From contig CBDCLU010000002.1 of NCBI GenBank assembly GCA_965218765.1, positions 310,001-374,000 of the forward strand: a stretch of DNA of 64,000 bases, in the 5' to 3' direction. The notes beneath the pieces were generated by a model. That model saw only the letters and a list, made by a program, of their open reading frames with translations. It searched no databases and was not told where the DNA came from. The translations under genes were made by a program, and so were the position numbers. Numbering within the stretch: the stretch's first letter is position 1; the number at the start of each line of letters is the position of its first letter. Source of the DNA: JBBPYC01 sp965218765 (GTDB taxonomy: Bacteria; Pseudomonadota; Gammaproteobacteria; Burkholderiales; Burkholderiaceae_C). Shown piece by piece: positions 25,336 through 34,544 of this stretch.

Positions 25336-26322
25336 TCATCCCTTCACCAGATTCGTCGGCGCCCCCTGGATGAAGTTCACCACGTTGTCGAACGCGGCGT
25401 TGAAATACAGCTCGTAGCTGTCCAGTTCCACATAGCCGATGTGCGGCGTGCAGATGCAGTTTTCCAGCCGCAGCAGTGCGTGGCCCTGCAGGATCGGCTC
25501 GCTCTCATACACATCGACGGCAGCCAGCCCCGGCTGGCCGCGCGACAGGGCGGCATACAGCGCATCGGTCCCGACCAGTTCTGCGCGCGCGGTATTGACG
25601 AACACCGCGGACGGCTTCATGCGCGACAGGTCCTCCAGCGTCACGCAGCCGCGCGTGTCGTCGTTCAGGCGCAGATGCATGGACAGCACGTCGCTCATCG
25701 CGAACAGTTCGGCGCGGCTGGCCGCGGGCCGCAGGCCGTCGGCGGCGGCGCGCTCGAGCGAGCCGGCACGGCCCCAGACCAGCACGGTCATGCCGAACGC
25801 ACGGCCGTAGGACGCCACCAGCTGGCCGATCCGACCGTACCCCCAGATGCCGAGCGTACGTCCCCGCAGGCAGGTGCCCAGCCCGAAATTGGTCGGCATC
25901 GAGGTGGACTTCAGCCCGGACTGCTGCCAGGCCCCGTGCTTGAGGTTCGAGATGTAGTGCGGCAGCCGGCGCGCCGCCGCCAGCACCAGCGCCCAGGTCA
26001 GCTCGGCTGCCGCATGTGGCGAGCCCACCCCCTCGGCGACCGCGACGTCATGGTCCTTGCAGGCCGCCAGGTCGATGTGCGGGCCGACCTTGCCGGTCTG
26101 GGAGATGAGTTTCAGGCGCGGCAGTTTCTCGATCAGCGCGCGGTTCAGGTGGGTGCGCTCGCGGATCAGCACCACCACGTCCGCATCCTTCAGGCGCAGC
26201 GACAACTGGCCCAGGCCTTTCACGGTGTTGGTGTAGACCTTGGCCGGCCAGGTCTCCAGCTTGCGTGCGCATTTGAGCTTGCGCACCGCGTCCTGGTAGT
26301 CGTCGAGGATGACAATGTTCAT
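25336..26322 (-). CDS. D-2-hydroxyacid dehydrogenase family protein
   Basis: 328 residues, NAD(P)-dependent oxidoreductase of the D-isomer-specific 2-hydroxyacid type. The start MNIVILDDYQDAVRKL is the usual opening of this subgroup. The nucleotide-binding loop is LGIWGYGRIGQLVASYGRAFG. Catalytic residues are Arg in VFVNTARAELV, Glu in YESEPI and His in CTPHIGY. The upstream fbp gene ends 55 bp away on the same strand, so co-transcription is possible. Substrate not predictable from sequence. Confidence 0.92.
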   Translation of the reverse strand: MNIVILDDYQDAVRKLKCARKLETWPAKVYTNTVKGLGQLSLRLKDADVVVLIRERTHLNRALIEKLPRLKLISQTGKVGPHIDLAACKDHDVAVAEGVGSPHAAAELTWALVLAAARRLPHYISNLKHGAWQQSGLKSTSMPTNFGLGTCLRGRTLGIWGYGRIGQLVASYGRAFGMTVLVWGRAGSLERAAADGLRPAASRAELFAMSDVLSMHLRLNDDTRGCVTLEDLSRMKPSAVFVNTARAELVGTDALYAALSRGQPGLAAVDVYESEPILQGHALLRLENCICTPHIGYVELDSYELYFNAAFDNVVNFIQGAPTNLVKG

Positions 26323-26377
26323 GAGATCGTTCGCCGCGGTTGGTGCTGGACGCCGGGAGCGCGGATGCCGGCGCGCT

Positions 26378-27382
26378 TCATTCGGTGTGATAGCGCGTGG
26401 CGCGCTCGACCTCGTTTTTCGAGCCGAGGAACACCGCGACGCGCTGATGCAGCTTGTCCGGTTCGATGTCCAGGATACGCCGGTGCCCGTCGGTCGCGGC
26501 ACCGCCGGCCTGCTCGACCAGCCAGGCCATCGGGTTCGCCTCGTACATCAGCCGCAGCTTGCCGGGCTTGTCCGGCTCGCGCGCATCGCGCGGGTACAGG
26601 AAGATGCCGCCGCGCGTGAGGATGCGGTGCACATCGGCCACCATCGAGCCGACCCAGCGCATGTTGAAGTCCTTCGCCCTGGGGCCGTCCCTGCCCGCCA
26701 CGCATTCGTCGATGTAGCGGCGCGCCGGCGCGTCCCAGTGCCGCAGGTTGCTCATGTTGATCGCGAACTCGTTCGTGTCGGGCGGCACCTGCATGTTCGG
26801 CTCGACCAGCACGTACCAGCCCTGTTCACGGTCCAAGGTGAACATCGCGACGCCGCTGCCCACCGTCAGCACCAAGGTCGTTTGCGGGCCGTACACGCAA
26901 TAGCCGGCAGCGACCTGCTTTGAGCCCGGCTGCAGAAAGTCGGACTCCTGCACGCCGGGGCTGTCGTCGGGTTTCTTCAGCACGCTGAAGATCGTGCCGA
27001 TGCTCACGTTCACGTCGATGTTCGACGAACCGTCGAGCGGGTCGAACAGCAGCAGGTACTCGCCTTGCGGATAGCGGTTCGGCACCAGATAGATGCTGTC
27101 CATCTCCTCGGACGCCATCGCGGCCAGATGCCCGCCCCATTCGTTCGCTTCGATCAGCACCTCGTTGGCGATGATGTCGAGCTTCTTCTGCACCTCGCCC
27201 TGCACGTTCTCCGACGTGGTGGCGCCAAGCACGCCGCCGATCGCGCCCTTGTTGACCGACAGGCTGATGCTGCGGCAGGCACGCGAGACCACTTCGAGCA
27301 GCAGCCGCAGGTCGGCCGGAATACGGCCATCGACCCTCTGCTGCTCAACCAGGTAGCGTGAGAAGGAAATTTGTTTTGGCAT
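26378..27382 (-). CDS. fbp: Fructose-1,6-bisphosphatase class 1
   Basis: Hydrolyses fructose-1,6-bisphosphate in gluconeogenesis (and in the Calvin cycle where present). 334 residues, standard class 1 length. Metal and substrate motifs are visible: DPLDGSSNIDVN and a C-terminal GGIFLYPRDARE plus RLMYEANPMAWLVEQAGG. The start MPKQISFSRYLVEQQ is the conserved Burkholderiales N-terminus. pepN lies 41 bp upstream on the same strand, so they probably form one unit. Gluconeogenic growth fits the acyl-CoA and propionate genes nearby. Confidence 0.97.
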   Translation of the reverse strand: MPKQISFSRYLVEQQRVDGRIPADLRLLLEVVSRACRSISLSVNKGAIGGVLGATTSENVQGEVQKKLDIIANEVLIEANEWGGHLAAMASEEMDSIYLVPNRYPQGEYLLLFDPLDGSSNIDVNVSIGTIFSVLKKPDDSPGVQESDFLQPGSKQVAAGYCVYGPQTTLVLTVGSGVAMFTLDREQGWYVLVEPNMQVPPDTNEFAINMSNLRHWDAPARRYIDECVAGRDGPRAKDFNMRWVGSMVADVHRILTRGGIFLYPRDAREPDKPGKLRLMYEANPMAWLVEQAGGAATDGHRRILDIEPDKLHQRVAVFLGSKNEVERATRYHTE

Positions 27383-27423
27383 AACGCTGGCAGCAAGGCT
27401 TGTTTGACGGAAGGTCGACGAAT

Positions 27424-30177
27424 TCAGGCCAGCGCGCGTGAGACGACTTCCCGCACGTCGTTGCTCAGGGCCGATTGCGCCGCCACGCGCTCGATCGCAG
27501 CGCGCGCCGCGCCACGGTAGGGCTCGGCCAGCCGGCTCCAGCGGTCCAGCGCCCGGGCCAGCCGAGCCGCCACCTGCGGGTTGAGCGCATCGAGCTCGAT
27601 CACGCGATCGGCCCAGAACGTGTAGCCGGCGCCGTCCGGCCGGTGGAACGCCGCTGGATTGGCGCTGCAGAAACTGAAGGTCAGGCTGCGTGCACGGTTT
27701 GGGTTGCGCAGGTTGAAGTCGGGATGCTCCATCAGCTCCAGCACGTTCGGCAGCACGTCGCCGCCGTGGTCGGGCGCGGCGGCCTGCATCGAAAACCATT
27801 TGTCGAGCACGAGCGGCTCGTCCTTGAACAGCGTGTGAAAGCGCTGCAGCGCGGGCTGCGCATGACGGCTGGCGGCGCCGATCAGGGCGGCCAGTGCATG
27901 ACCGCGATCGGTCATGTTGGTCGCATCCTTGAAGCGCTGGTAGGTCTTGCCGGGCCAGACGTCGTCGCCTGCGTGGCTGCCGCCGGACCTGCCGGATGCA
28001 GCGAGGCAAAGATACGCGAGCGCCTGGCCGGCCAGCGCACGGCGCCCGCTGGACACGGGGTCAGGCGTGTAGCTGCCGTTTTCCGCGTGCGTCTGGTAGG
28101 CCCAGACCCAGTCGTCCCACAGCGCATCCGCAAGCTGCGCACGCATCGCTTCGCGCACCTGATGGATGCGCTGCGGATCGACCGCATCGAGCTGTTCGGC
28201 GAGATAGCCTTCGGATGGAAACGTGAGCACCAGTTCCTTGAATGCGGCGTCCAGCTTCGGATCACGCAAGACCGAGCGCATCGCCTGAAGATACGCATCA
28301 TTCAGGCCGGAAGCACCGGTTTCGTCTGCGTCTCCTGCTATTTTTTCAAGAGCATGACGCAGCGCGAGCCGCTGGCCTGCCTCCCACTGGTTGAACGGGT
28401 CGCTGTCGTGCGCGAGCAGGGTCAGCAGCTGCGCATCGGTGTAGTCGAAGTCGAGCACCACCGGCGCGCTGAAGCCGCGCAGCAGCGAAGGCACCGGCGC
28501 CTGATCCAGGCCGTGAAACACAACGGATTGCTGCGGCTGCACGAGCACGAGCGTGTGCGATGTGCCTGCGGCCGCCGCATCGCTGCGCAACGTGCACGGC
28601 AGCGGCGCACCGTCCTGGCCGATCAGCCCGATCGCGATCGGAATCACGAACGGCGCCTTGGATGGCTGGCCGGCCGTGGGCGGGCAGCTTTGCGTGAAGT
28701 CGAGCGTCAGCGTGCGGGCGTCCGCGTCGTAATTTGCGGTGACCCGCACCCGCGGCGTGCCGGCCTGCGAGTACCAGCGCTTGAACTGATCGAGGCTGGC
28801 GGCCAGCGGCGAATCGGGGTTCGCATCGGCAATCGCCTGCGCGAAGTCGTCGCAGGTCACGGCCTGGCCGTCGTGCCGCTCGAAGTAGAGCTTCATGCCG
28901 GCTGCAAAGCCCTGGCGCCCGACCAGCGTCTGCATCATGCGCACGACTTCCGAGCCTTTTTCATACACGGTCAGCGTGTAGAAATTATTGATTTCGACAT
29001 AGCTGTCGGGCCGCACCGGGTGCGCCATCGGGCCCGCGTCTTCGGCGAACTGCGTGGTGCGCAGGGCCCGCACATCCTCAATGCGCTTGACCGCGCGCGC
29101 GGAGGGTTCGAAGGCCAGGTCCTGGCTGAACTCCTGATCGCGAAAGACCGTCAGGCCTTCCTTCAGCGACAGCTGAAACCAGTCGCGGCAGGTCACGCGG
29201 TTGCCGGTCCAGTTGTGGAAATACTCGTGGCCGACCACGGACTCGATGTTCGCGTAGTCCACATCGGTGGCCGTCGCGGGATTGGCCAGCACATACTTCG
29301 TGTTGAAGATGTTCAGGCCCTTGTTCTCCATCGCGCCCATGTTGAAATCGCTGGTCGCGACGATCATGAAGCGGTCCAGATCCAGGCTCAGGCCGAAGCG
29401 CGCCTCGTCCCAGGCGACCGATGCGATCAGTGAATCCAGCGCGTGCTCGGTCTTGTCCAGATCGCCTGGTCGCACGTAGACCTGCAACAGATGCTGCTTG
29501 CTGCTTTTGGTGATGACTTTTTGTTCGCGGCAGACGAATTTGCCTGCTACCAGTGCGAACAGGTAGCTCGGCTTGCGAAACGGATCGACCCACTTCGCGA
29601 AGTGCCGGCCCTTGTTGCCCGCGCCGTCCAGGTCGCCATGCTCGACCAGGTTGCCGTTGGAGAGCAGGACCGGATAGCGCGCTTTGTCCGCACGCAAGGT
29701 CACGCTGAAGCTCGCCATCACGTCGGGCCGGTCCAGGAAGTAGGTGATGCGCCGAAAACCCTCCGCCTCGCACTGCGTGAAAAACGAGTCGTTGCTCACG
29801 TACAGGCCCATCAGCTTGCTGTTCTTCGCCGGCGCGCAGGTCGTGAAGATTTCGAGCTGGAACGGCTCGTCGCCTTCCGGCAGGTTCTCGATCACGAGCA
29901 GGTTACCGGGCGTCTTGAACGAGCAGCCTTTGCCGTCGAGCAGCACGCGTGCAAGGTTCAACTCGTCACCATGCAACTGCAGCGGCGCGCGCGGCACTTC
30001 CACGTTGCGCCGCAAGGTCATGCGATTGAGCACGCGGGTTTTCAGCGGATCGAGGTCGATGCAGAGATCCACGGTGTCGATCCACCAGGCCGGTGCCTGA
30101 TAGTCCTCGCGCCGGATCGCGGCGGGCTCGGTGGTGGGGAAGGCGGCGCCTTCGCGCGCGTCGGTCAGCAAGGCCAT
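27424..30177 (-). CDS. pepN: Aminopeptidase N
   Basis: A 917-residue M1-family zinc aminopeptidase, cytoplasmic. The exopeptidase motif is GAMEN; zinc is bound by HEYFHNW with the downstream Glu in KEGLTVFRDQEF. An Ig-like third domain and a helical C-terminal domain follow, as in E. coli PepN (870 aa). The N-terminus MALLTDAREGA is ~25 residues longer than usual but in frame. Near residue 615 the segment ALEKIAGDADETG is encoded by a short AT-rich patch (28334-28356). Confidence 0.96.
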   Translation of the reverse strand: MALLTDAREGAAFPTTEPAAIRREDYQAPAWWIDTVDLCIDLDPLKTRVLNRMTLRRNVEVPRAPLQLHGDELNLARVLLDGKGCSFKTPGNLLVIENLPEGDEPFQLEIFTTCAPAKNSKLMGLYVSNDSFFTQCEAEGFRRITYFLDRPDVMASFSVTLRADKARYPVLLSNGNLVEHGDLDGAGNKGRHFAKWVDPFRKPSYLFALVAGKFVCREQKVITKSSKQHLLQVYVRPGDLDKTEHALDSLIASVAWDEARFGLSLDLDRFMIVATSDFNMGAMENKGLNIFNTKYVLANPATATDVDYANIESVVGHEYFHNWTGNRVTCRDWFQLSLKEGLTVFRDQEFSQDLAFEPSARAVKRIEDVRALRTTQFAEDAGPMAHPVRPDSYVEINNFYTLTVYEKGSEVVRMMQTLVGRQGFAAGMKLYFERHDGQAVTCDDFAQAIADANPDSPLAASLDQFKRWYSQAGTPRVRVTANYDADARTLTLDFTQSCPPTAGQPSKAPFVIPIAIGLIGQDGAPLPCTLRSDAAAAGTSHTLVLVQPQQSVVFHGLDQAPVPSLLRGFSAPVVLDFDYTDAQLLTLLAHDSDPFNQWEAGQRLALRHALEKIAGDADETGASGLNDAYLQAMRSVLRDPKLDAAFKELVLTFPSEGYLAEQLDAVDPQRIHQVREAMRAQLADALWDDWVWAYQTHAENGSYTPDPVSSGRRALAGQALAYLCLAASGRSGGSHAGDDVWPGKTYQRFKDATNMTDRGHALAALIGAASRHAQPALQRFHTLFKDEPLVLDKWFSMQAAAPDHGGDVLPNVLELMEHPDFNLRNPNRARSLTFSFCSANPAAFHRPDGAGYTFWADRVIELDALNPQVAARLARALDRWSRLAEPYRGAARAAIERVAAQSALSNDVREVVSRALA
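28334..28356 (-). repeat. Short AT-rich ATAGC-type patch inside pepN
   Basis: On the minus strand it reads CTTGAAAAAATAGCAGGAG, similar to AAAAAAGATAGCAGAAAA of the patch in ldcA. It is only ~20 bp, so it is weaker evidence than the copies at 16488 and 34266. Confidence 0.3.
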
Positions 30178-30341
30178 CGGGGACTCCAGATTTTTTGTAT
30201 GGCGGGTTTGAGGGGTTGCCGTGCATCGACGATCAATGGGCGCTGCACTTTCGAAGTCCCATAGTCATTCCAAGTGCCGAGTCAGTCTCGGTCCGCGCGA
30301 ATGTTCAACGTCGGATCTGACGAGGTACAGCCGAGCCGGCC

Positions 30342-30503
30342 TCATGAATGAAGCAGCGATTGAAGCTCAGGGGCGGTTTCTGTCGGCAGGAGGCGCACTA
30401 CCGGTTCGCCGTCAGCAGTCAAGACCAGTTCATACTCAATCTCCAGCATCTCGCGCAAGCGCGGGATCAGTTCGTCAACTTCATCGGTGGCGATGGTACG
30501 CAT
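30342..30503 (-). CDS. Phd-like antitoxin, no partner seen
   Basis: A 53-residue product starting MRTIATDEVDELIPRLREML and containing ELVLTADGEPVVRLLP. This is the beta-turn pattern of prevent-host-death/YefM antitoxins (normally ITRRGKPVARLVP). AAGGG precedes the ATG. Its TGA overlaps an ATG (ATGA), as expected for a downstream toxin gene, but the frame that follows is only 26 codons (MRPARLYLVRSDV...) and shows no PIN or Doc motif. It is probably the relic of a toxin-antitoxin pair, lying 37 bp after prfB. Small size limits certainty. Confidence 0.5.
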   Translation of the reverse strand: MRTIATDEVDELIPRLREMLEIEYELVLTADGEPVVRLLPTETAPELQSLLHS

Positions 30504-30540
30504 GGCCCTTGCGAGATGGTGCTGCCAGTGGGTTGACAAC

Positions 30541-31645
30541 TCACACCCCATGCTTCAACGACGCCTCGATGAACGCATCCAGATCCCCGTCGAGCACCTT
30601 CTGCGTGTTCGAGATCTCGACGTTCGTGCGCAAGTCCTTGATGCGGCTTTGATCGAGCACGTAGCTGCGAATCTGATGCCCCCAGCCGACGTCGGTCTTG
30701 CTGTCCTCGAGCTTTTGCTGCTCTTCCTGGCGCTTGCGCATCTCGTGGTCGTATAGCCGGGACCTGAGCCGCTTCCAGGCGACATCGCGGTTGCTGTGCT
30801 GGCTGCGGCCATCCTGGCATTGCACGACGATGCCGGTCGGCAGATGCGTCAGGCGCACGGCCGAATCGGTCTTGTTGATGTGCTGGCCGCCGGCGCCGGA
30901 CGCACGATACGTGTCGGTGCGCACGTCGGACGGATTGATCTCGATCTCGATCGAGTCGTCGATCTCGGGATAGACGAACACGGACGCAAACGACGTGTGC
31001 CGGCCGCCAGCCGAGTCGAACGGCGACTTGCGCACGAGGCGGTGCACGCCGGTCTCAGTGCGCAGCAGGCCGAACGCATACTCGCCTTCGATCTTGATGG
31101 TGGCACCCTTGATGCCCGCGGTCTCGCCCGGCGACTCGTCTTCGACCTGGCTTTTGAAGCCTTTGCGCTCCGCATAGCGCAGGTATTGGCGCAACAGCAT
31201 GCTGGCCCAGTCCTGCGCCTCGGTGCCGCCGGCGCCGGCCTGAATGTCGAGGAACGCGTTGCTCGGATCGGCCGGCTGGTTGAACATGCGGCGGAACTCG
31301 AGCTGCTCGATCTTGCCCTGCAGCTTGGCCGATTCATCGCGAATGGTGGCCAGACCGGCTTCGTCACCGTCTTGCCTGCTCATCTCATAGAGCTCGGCGT
31401 TGTCGGACAGCTCGCGGGTCAGCTCATCGAGTGTGACGACCACGTCGTCGAGTGCCTTCTTCTCGCGGCCGAGTTCCTGCGCGCGCTTCGGGTCGTTCCA
31501 GACCGTCGGGTCTTCCAGCGATGCGGCTACCGTGCGCGAACGTTCGGCTTTGGCATCGTAGTCAAAGATACCTCCGGAGCTCTTGCGTGCGGCCGGTCAG
31601 GTCGGTGAGCGTGGTGCCGATGAGGTTGATCTGTTCGGTGTCCAT
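30541..31645 (-). CDS. prfB: Peptide chain release factor 2, programmed +1 frameshift
   Basis: Recognises UGA and UAA stops. The gene starts at 31645 (MDTEQINLIGTTLTDLTGRT) and reaches an in-frame TGA at 31564-31562 as codon 28. Reading continues in the +1 frame as DYDAKAERSRTV, giving 367 residues against 365 in E. coli. Motifs: SPF stop-recognition tripeptide (KSPFDSAGG), peptidyl-hydrolysis GGQ (RASGAGGQHINKT), and the ending VLDGDLDAFIEASLKHG. The frameshift autoregulates RF2 supply. An annotation starting at 31443 would miss the N-terminal domain. Confidence 0.97.
31561..31576 (-). promoter_or_regulatory. prfB recoding site
   Basis: The minus strand reads CGGAGGTATCTTTGAC: an internal Shine-Dalgarno (GGAGG) three bases before the CTT TGA C slippery codon. 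This is the classic RF2 frameshift signal. When RF2 is scarce the ribosome slips from CTT to TTT and continues at GAC. Confidence 0.97.
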
Positions 31646-31730
31646 GAAAGGTGTCCTGCAAAAAAAGTGGGAACGCGGCACCGACCGACTTGATAGGCTC
31701 AGCCGCCGTGCTCAAAAGATGGGCATTTTG

Positions 31731-32654
31731 TCATGCGGCGACGTCGTCCTCGCCGGCCAGGAATCGTTCCACCCGTTGCGCGAGCAGCTGTGGCTGGTCG
31801 TGGTGCAGCATGTGGCTTGCATCTTCCAGATGGGCGGTCTGCAGATTGGGTACCGCCTTGATGCGCTCGTGGAACTCGGCCAGCGTGAACTTGCCGTCCC
31901 ACCACTTGTCGAGCGAGTTGTCGCTGGCCTCGACCATCAGGGTCGGTGCGGTGATGCACCGGTACAGCGCGAGCGTTTCATCGACCTGGTACAGGTTTGC
32001 ACCGATGATCTTGTGCGCCGAGTCGCCGAGGATTTTCCAGCGCCCGTTCGGCTGCTGCGCGGCCCAGTGCGTGGCCAGCCAGTCGGCCCGGTCGGCATCG
32101 AGCCGCGGATTGTTCTTGCGCAGGCGGCGCGCGACGCCGGCCGCATCCTCGTAGTCATGCAAAGCCGATTCGCCGCGGTGCAGCGTTTTCAACTCGTCGA
32201 TCCAGCGTGCATAACGCTGGCCGACCTGATCGGGCCGGGTCGCGGCAAGCCCGAAGCCTTCGAGGTTCACGAGCCGCCGAATCCGCTCGGGCCGCACGCC
32301 CGCATACAGCATCGCGACATTGCCGCCCATGCTGTGGCCGACCAAGTCGACGGCTTGCGCGCCCGCATAGTGGTCCAGCAGACAGTCCAGATCGGCGAGG
32401 TAATCCGCCATCCAGTAGTTGTCGGTGGCCGGGCCGGTGGTCAGGCCGTAGCCGCGCCAGTCGGGCGCGATCACCTGCCGGTCGCCCGCGAGCGCATCGA
32501 CCATGAACTGCCAGGACGCCGACACGTCCATCCAGCCATGCACCAGCACCAGCGGCGCCACGCCAGGCCGCGCTTCGCCCCAGATGCGCACGTGGTAGTC
32601 GTGCGTGCGCACCTTGACGAATCCGCTCGTGGAGACTTTTTGAACCTTGTACAT
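31731..32654 (-). CDS. Alpha/beta-hydrolase fold protein
   Basis: 307 residues. The HG oxyanion motif is LVLVHGWMDVSASW and the nucleophile elbow is VGHSMGG (Ser). The acid is likely the Asp/Glu following APTLMVEASDNS, and the catalytic His lies in ASHMLHHDQP. All parts of a serine hydrolase triad are therefore present, in contrast to the TadA-fused hydrolase domain. The start MYKVQKVSTSGF (32654) is a guess among close in-frame starts. It is divergent from the acyl-CoA synthetase gene with a 25-bp gap, so the promoters must overlap. Substrate unknown. Confidence 0.88.
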   Translation of the reverse strand: MYKVQKVSTSGFVKVRTHDYHVRIWGEARPGVAPLVLVHGWMDVSASWQFMVDALAGDRQVIAPDWRGYGLTTGPATDNYWMADYLADLDCLLDHYAGAQAVDLVGHSMGGNVAMLYAGVRPERIRRLVNLEGFGLAATRPDQVGQRYARWIDELKTLHRGESALHDYEDAAGVARRLRKNNPRLDADRADWLATHWAAQQPNGRWKILGDSAHKIIGANLYQVDETLALYRCITAPTLMVEASDNSLDKWWDGKFTLAEFHERIKAVPNLQTAHLEDASHMLHHDQPQLLAQRVERFLAGEDDVAA

Positions 32655-32679
32655 TGGCCGGATCATAAGGAGACCCGCC

Positions 32680-34515
32680 ATGCCGAAGCGTCCCGACGCT
32701 GACCTGCGCGCCAGCGCCGCCGCCGACCATCATGCGCAGATGGTGCGCGACTTCCGATGGCACGTGCCGCTGCACTTCAACGTCGCCGAGGTCTGCTCGC
32801 GGCGCTGGGCCGAGACGGATGACGCTATGCAAAGAATAGCGGTGCATGCACATCTGGCGGGCGGCTCCGGCCAATCCCATTCATATTCCGAGCTGCAGCA
32901 GGCGGCCAACCAGCTGAGCAACGCGCTGGCCGACCTCGGTGTCGCACGCGGAGACCGCGTGGCGATCGTGCTGCCGCAGCGGTTCGAGACTGCGGTTGCC
33001 TACATCGCGATCCTGCAGCTGGGCGCGGTCGCCTTGCCGCTGTCGATGCTGTTCGGGCCGGAAGCGCTCGAGCACCGCCTGACCGACAGCGGCGCGGTCG
33101 CAGCGCTCTGCGACGACGGCGCGATCGACCACCTGCTGGCGGTGCGCACGCATTGCCCGCAGCTCGGCCACATCATCGGCGTCGGCGGCATCGCAGCCGC
33201 GCGCTCCGACCTTGCGCTGCATGAACTGCTTGCGCAGCAACCCGGTGCGTTCGACCTGGTGCCCACACTGGCCGACGACGCAGCCGTGCTGATCTACACG
33301 AGCGGCACCACCGGTCCGCCGAAAGGCGCGCTGATCCCGCACCGCGCGCTGATCGGCAACCTGAGCGGTTTCGTCTGCAGCCAGAACTGGTTCGGCTTCG
33401 ACCCAGGTACGCCGGCCGCCGCAGCGTCCAGCGGCAACGCCGATACCGTGTTCTGGTCGCCGGCCGACTGGGCCTGGACCGGCGGGCTCATGGATGCGCT
33501 GCTGCCCACGCTCTACTTCGGCCGTCCGATCGTGGCGCACCAGGGACGCTTCGACGCACGCGCCGCGTTCGAGCTGCTGCAGCAGCATCGCGTCACGCAC
33601 ACGTTCCTGTTTCCGACCGCGCTGAAAAGCATGATGAAGGCGGTGCCGCATCCGCGCGAGCATTTCCAACTTTCGCTGCAAGCCATCATGAGTGCTGGCG
33701 AAGCGGTGGGCGATACGGTGTTCAACTGGTGCCGGGAGGAACTCGGCGTGACGCTCAACGAGATGTTCGGCCAGACCGAGATCAACTACATCGTCGGCAA
33801 CTGCGCGATGAACGGTGCGCCGGGCGGCAACGTCGGCTGGCCGGCGCGGCCGGGCAGCATGGGGCGGCCGTATCCGGGGCACAGGATCGCTCTGCTCGAT
33901 GACGAGGGCCGCGAGTGTGCGGCGGGCGAGATCGGCGACGTCTCGATCTGCACGCTGGACCCGCACGGCAACCCCGACCCGATCTTCTTCCTCGGCTACT
34001 GGAACAACGAAGCCGGCACCGCCGCCAAGTTCACGACCGACGGGCAAGGCCTGCGCTGGTGCCGCACGGGCGACCTCGCGAGCCGTGATGCGGATGGCTA
34101 CCTCTGGTATCAGGGCCGCGCCGACGACGTGTTCAAGGTGGCCGGCTACCGGATCGGCCCGAGCGAGATCGAGAACTGCCTGGTCAAGCACCCGGCCGTC
34201 GCGAACGCCGCCGTGGTGCCGAAGCCGGACCGCGAGCGGGGCGCGCTGGTCAAGGCATACATCGTGCTTGCTGCAGATTTCATAGCTGAAAACGAAGTAT
34301 CCATAAGCGCCCGAGGCACATTTGAACAAGATCTGACGGCGCAGCTGCAGCAGCACGTCAGAACCCGGCTGGCGCCCTACGAATATCCCAAGGAGATCGA
34401 ATTCATCGACCAGCTGCCGATGACGACCACCGGCAAGGTGCAGCGCCGCGTGCTGCGGCTGCAGGAAGAGCAGCGTGCCAGGCAGCGCGAGCGCGGCGCC
34501 AAGCCGGGCCGCTGA
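32680..34515 (+). CDS. AMP-forming acyl-CoA synthetase
   Basis: 611 residues of the ANL superfamily; activates a carboxylic acid with ATP and CoA. The ATP loop is YTSGTTGPPKGAL, followed by NEMFGQTE, the hinge GRADDVFKVAGYRIGPSEIE and the catalytic Lys in TTTGKVQRR. AAGGAG at 32667-32672 sets the start. An N-terminal ACAS-like domain plus overall length suggest a medium-chain or acetyl-type enzyme; the substrate pocket cannot be read reliably. Residues ~530-550 (LAADFIAENEVSISARGTFE) come from an AT-rich patch absent from typical family members. Confidence 0.92.
   Translation: MPKRPDADLRASAAADHHAQMVRDFRWHVPLHFNVAEVCSRRWAETDDAMQRIAVHAHLAGGSGQSHSYSELQQAANQLSNALADLGVARGDRVAIVLPQRFETAVAYIAILQLGAVALPLSMLFGPEALEHRLTDSGAVAALCDDGAIDHLLAVRTHCPQLGHIIGVGGIAAARSDLALHELLAQQPGAFDLVPTLADDAAVLIYTSGTTGPPKGALIPHRALIGNLSGFVCSQNWFGFDPGTPAAAASSGNADTVFWSPADWAWTGGLMDALLPTLYFGRPIVAHQGRFDARAAFELLQQHRVTHTFLFPTALKSMMKAVPHPREHFQLSLQAIMSAGEAVGDTVFNWCREELGVTLNEMFGQTEINYIVGNCAMNGAPGGNVGWPARPGSMGRPYPGHRIALLDDEGRECAAGEIGDVSICTLDPHGNPDPIFFLGYWNNEAGTAAKFTTDGQGLRWCRTGDLASRDADGYLWYQGRADDVFKVAGYRIGPSEIENCLVKHPAVANAAVVPKPDRERGALVKAYIVLAADFIAENEVSISARGTFEQDLTAQLQQHVRTRLAPYEYPKEIEFIDQLPMTTTGKVQRRVLRLQEEQRARQRERGAKPGR
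34266..34328 (+). repeat. AT-rich ATAGC-type micro-element inside the acyl-CoA synthetase gene
   Basis: About 60 bp of low GC inserted in frame near the C-terminal domain. Aligned with 16488-16552 it keeps ATAGC, GAAAA, AAGCGCCCGAGGCACATTT (compare TAGCGCCACAGGCATATTT). This is the clearest pair supporting a dispersed element. Confidence 0.6.
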
Positions 34516-34544
34516 TCGAAACAGCAACGAGGGCTTGAACCACT

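Noticed and set aside
27475..29433. 652-codon plus-strand open frame opposite pepN
   Set aside because: Antisense of pepN with biased codon mirror composition; no recognisable domain.
32881..34527. 548-codon minus-strand open frame opposite the acyl-CoA synthetase
   Set aside because: Shadow frame; Arg/His-rich composition typical of antisense reading of GC-rich genes.
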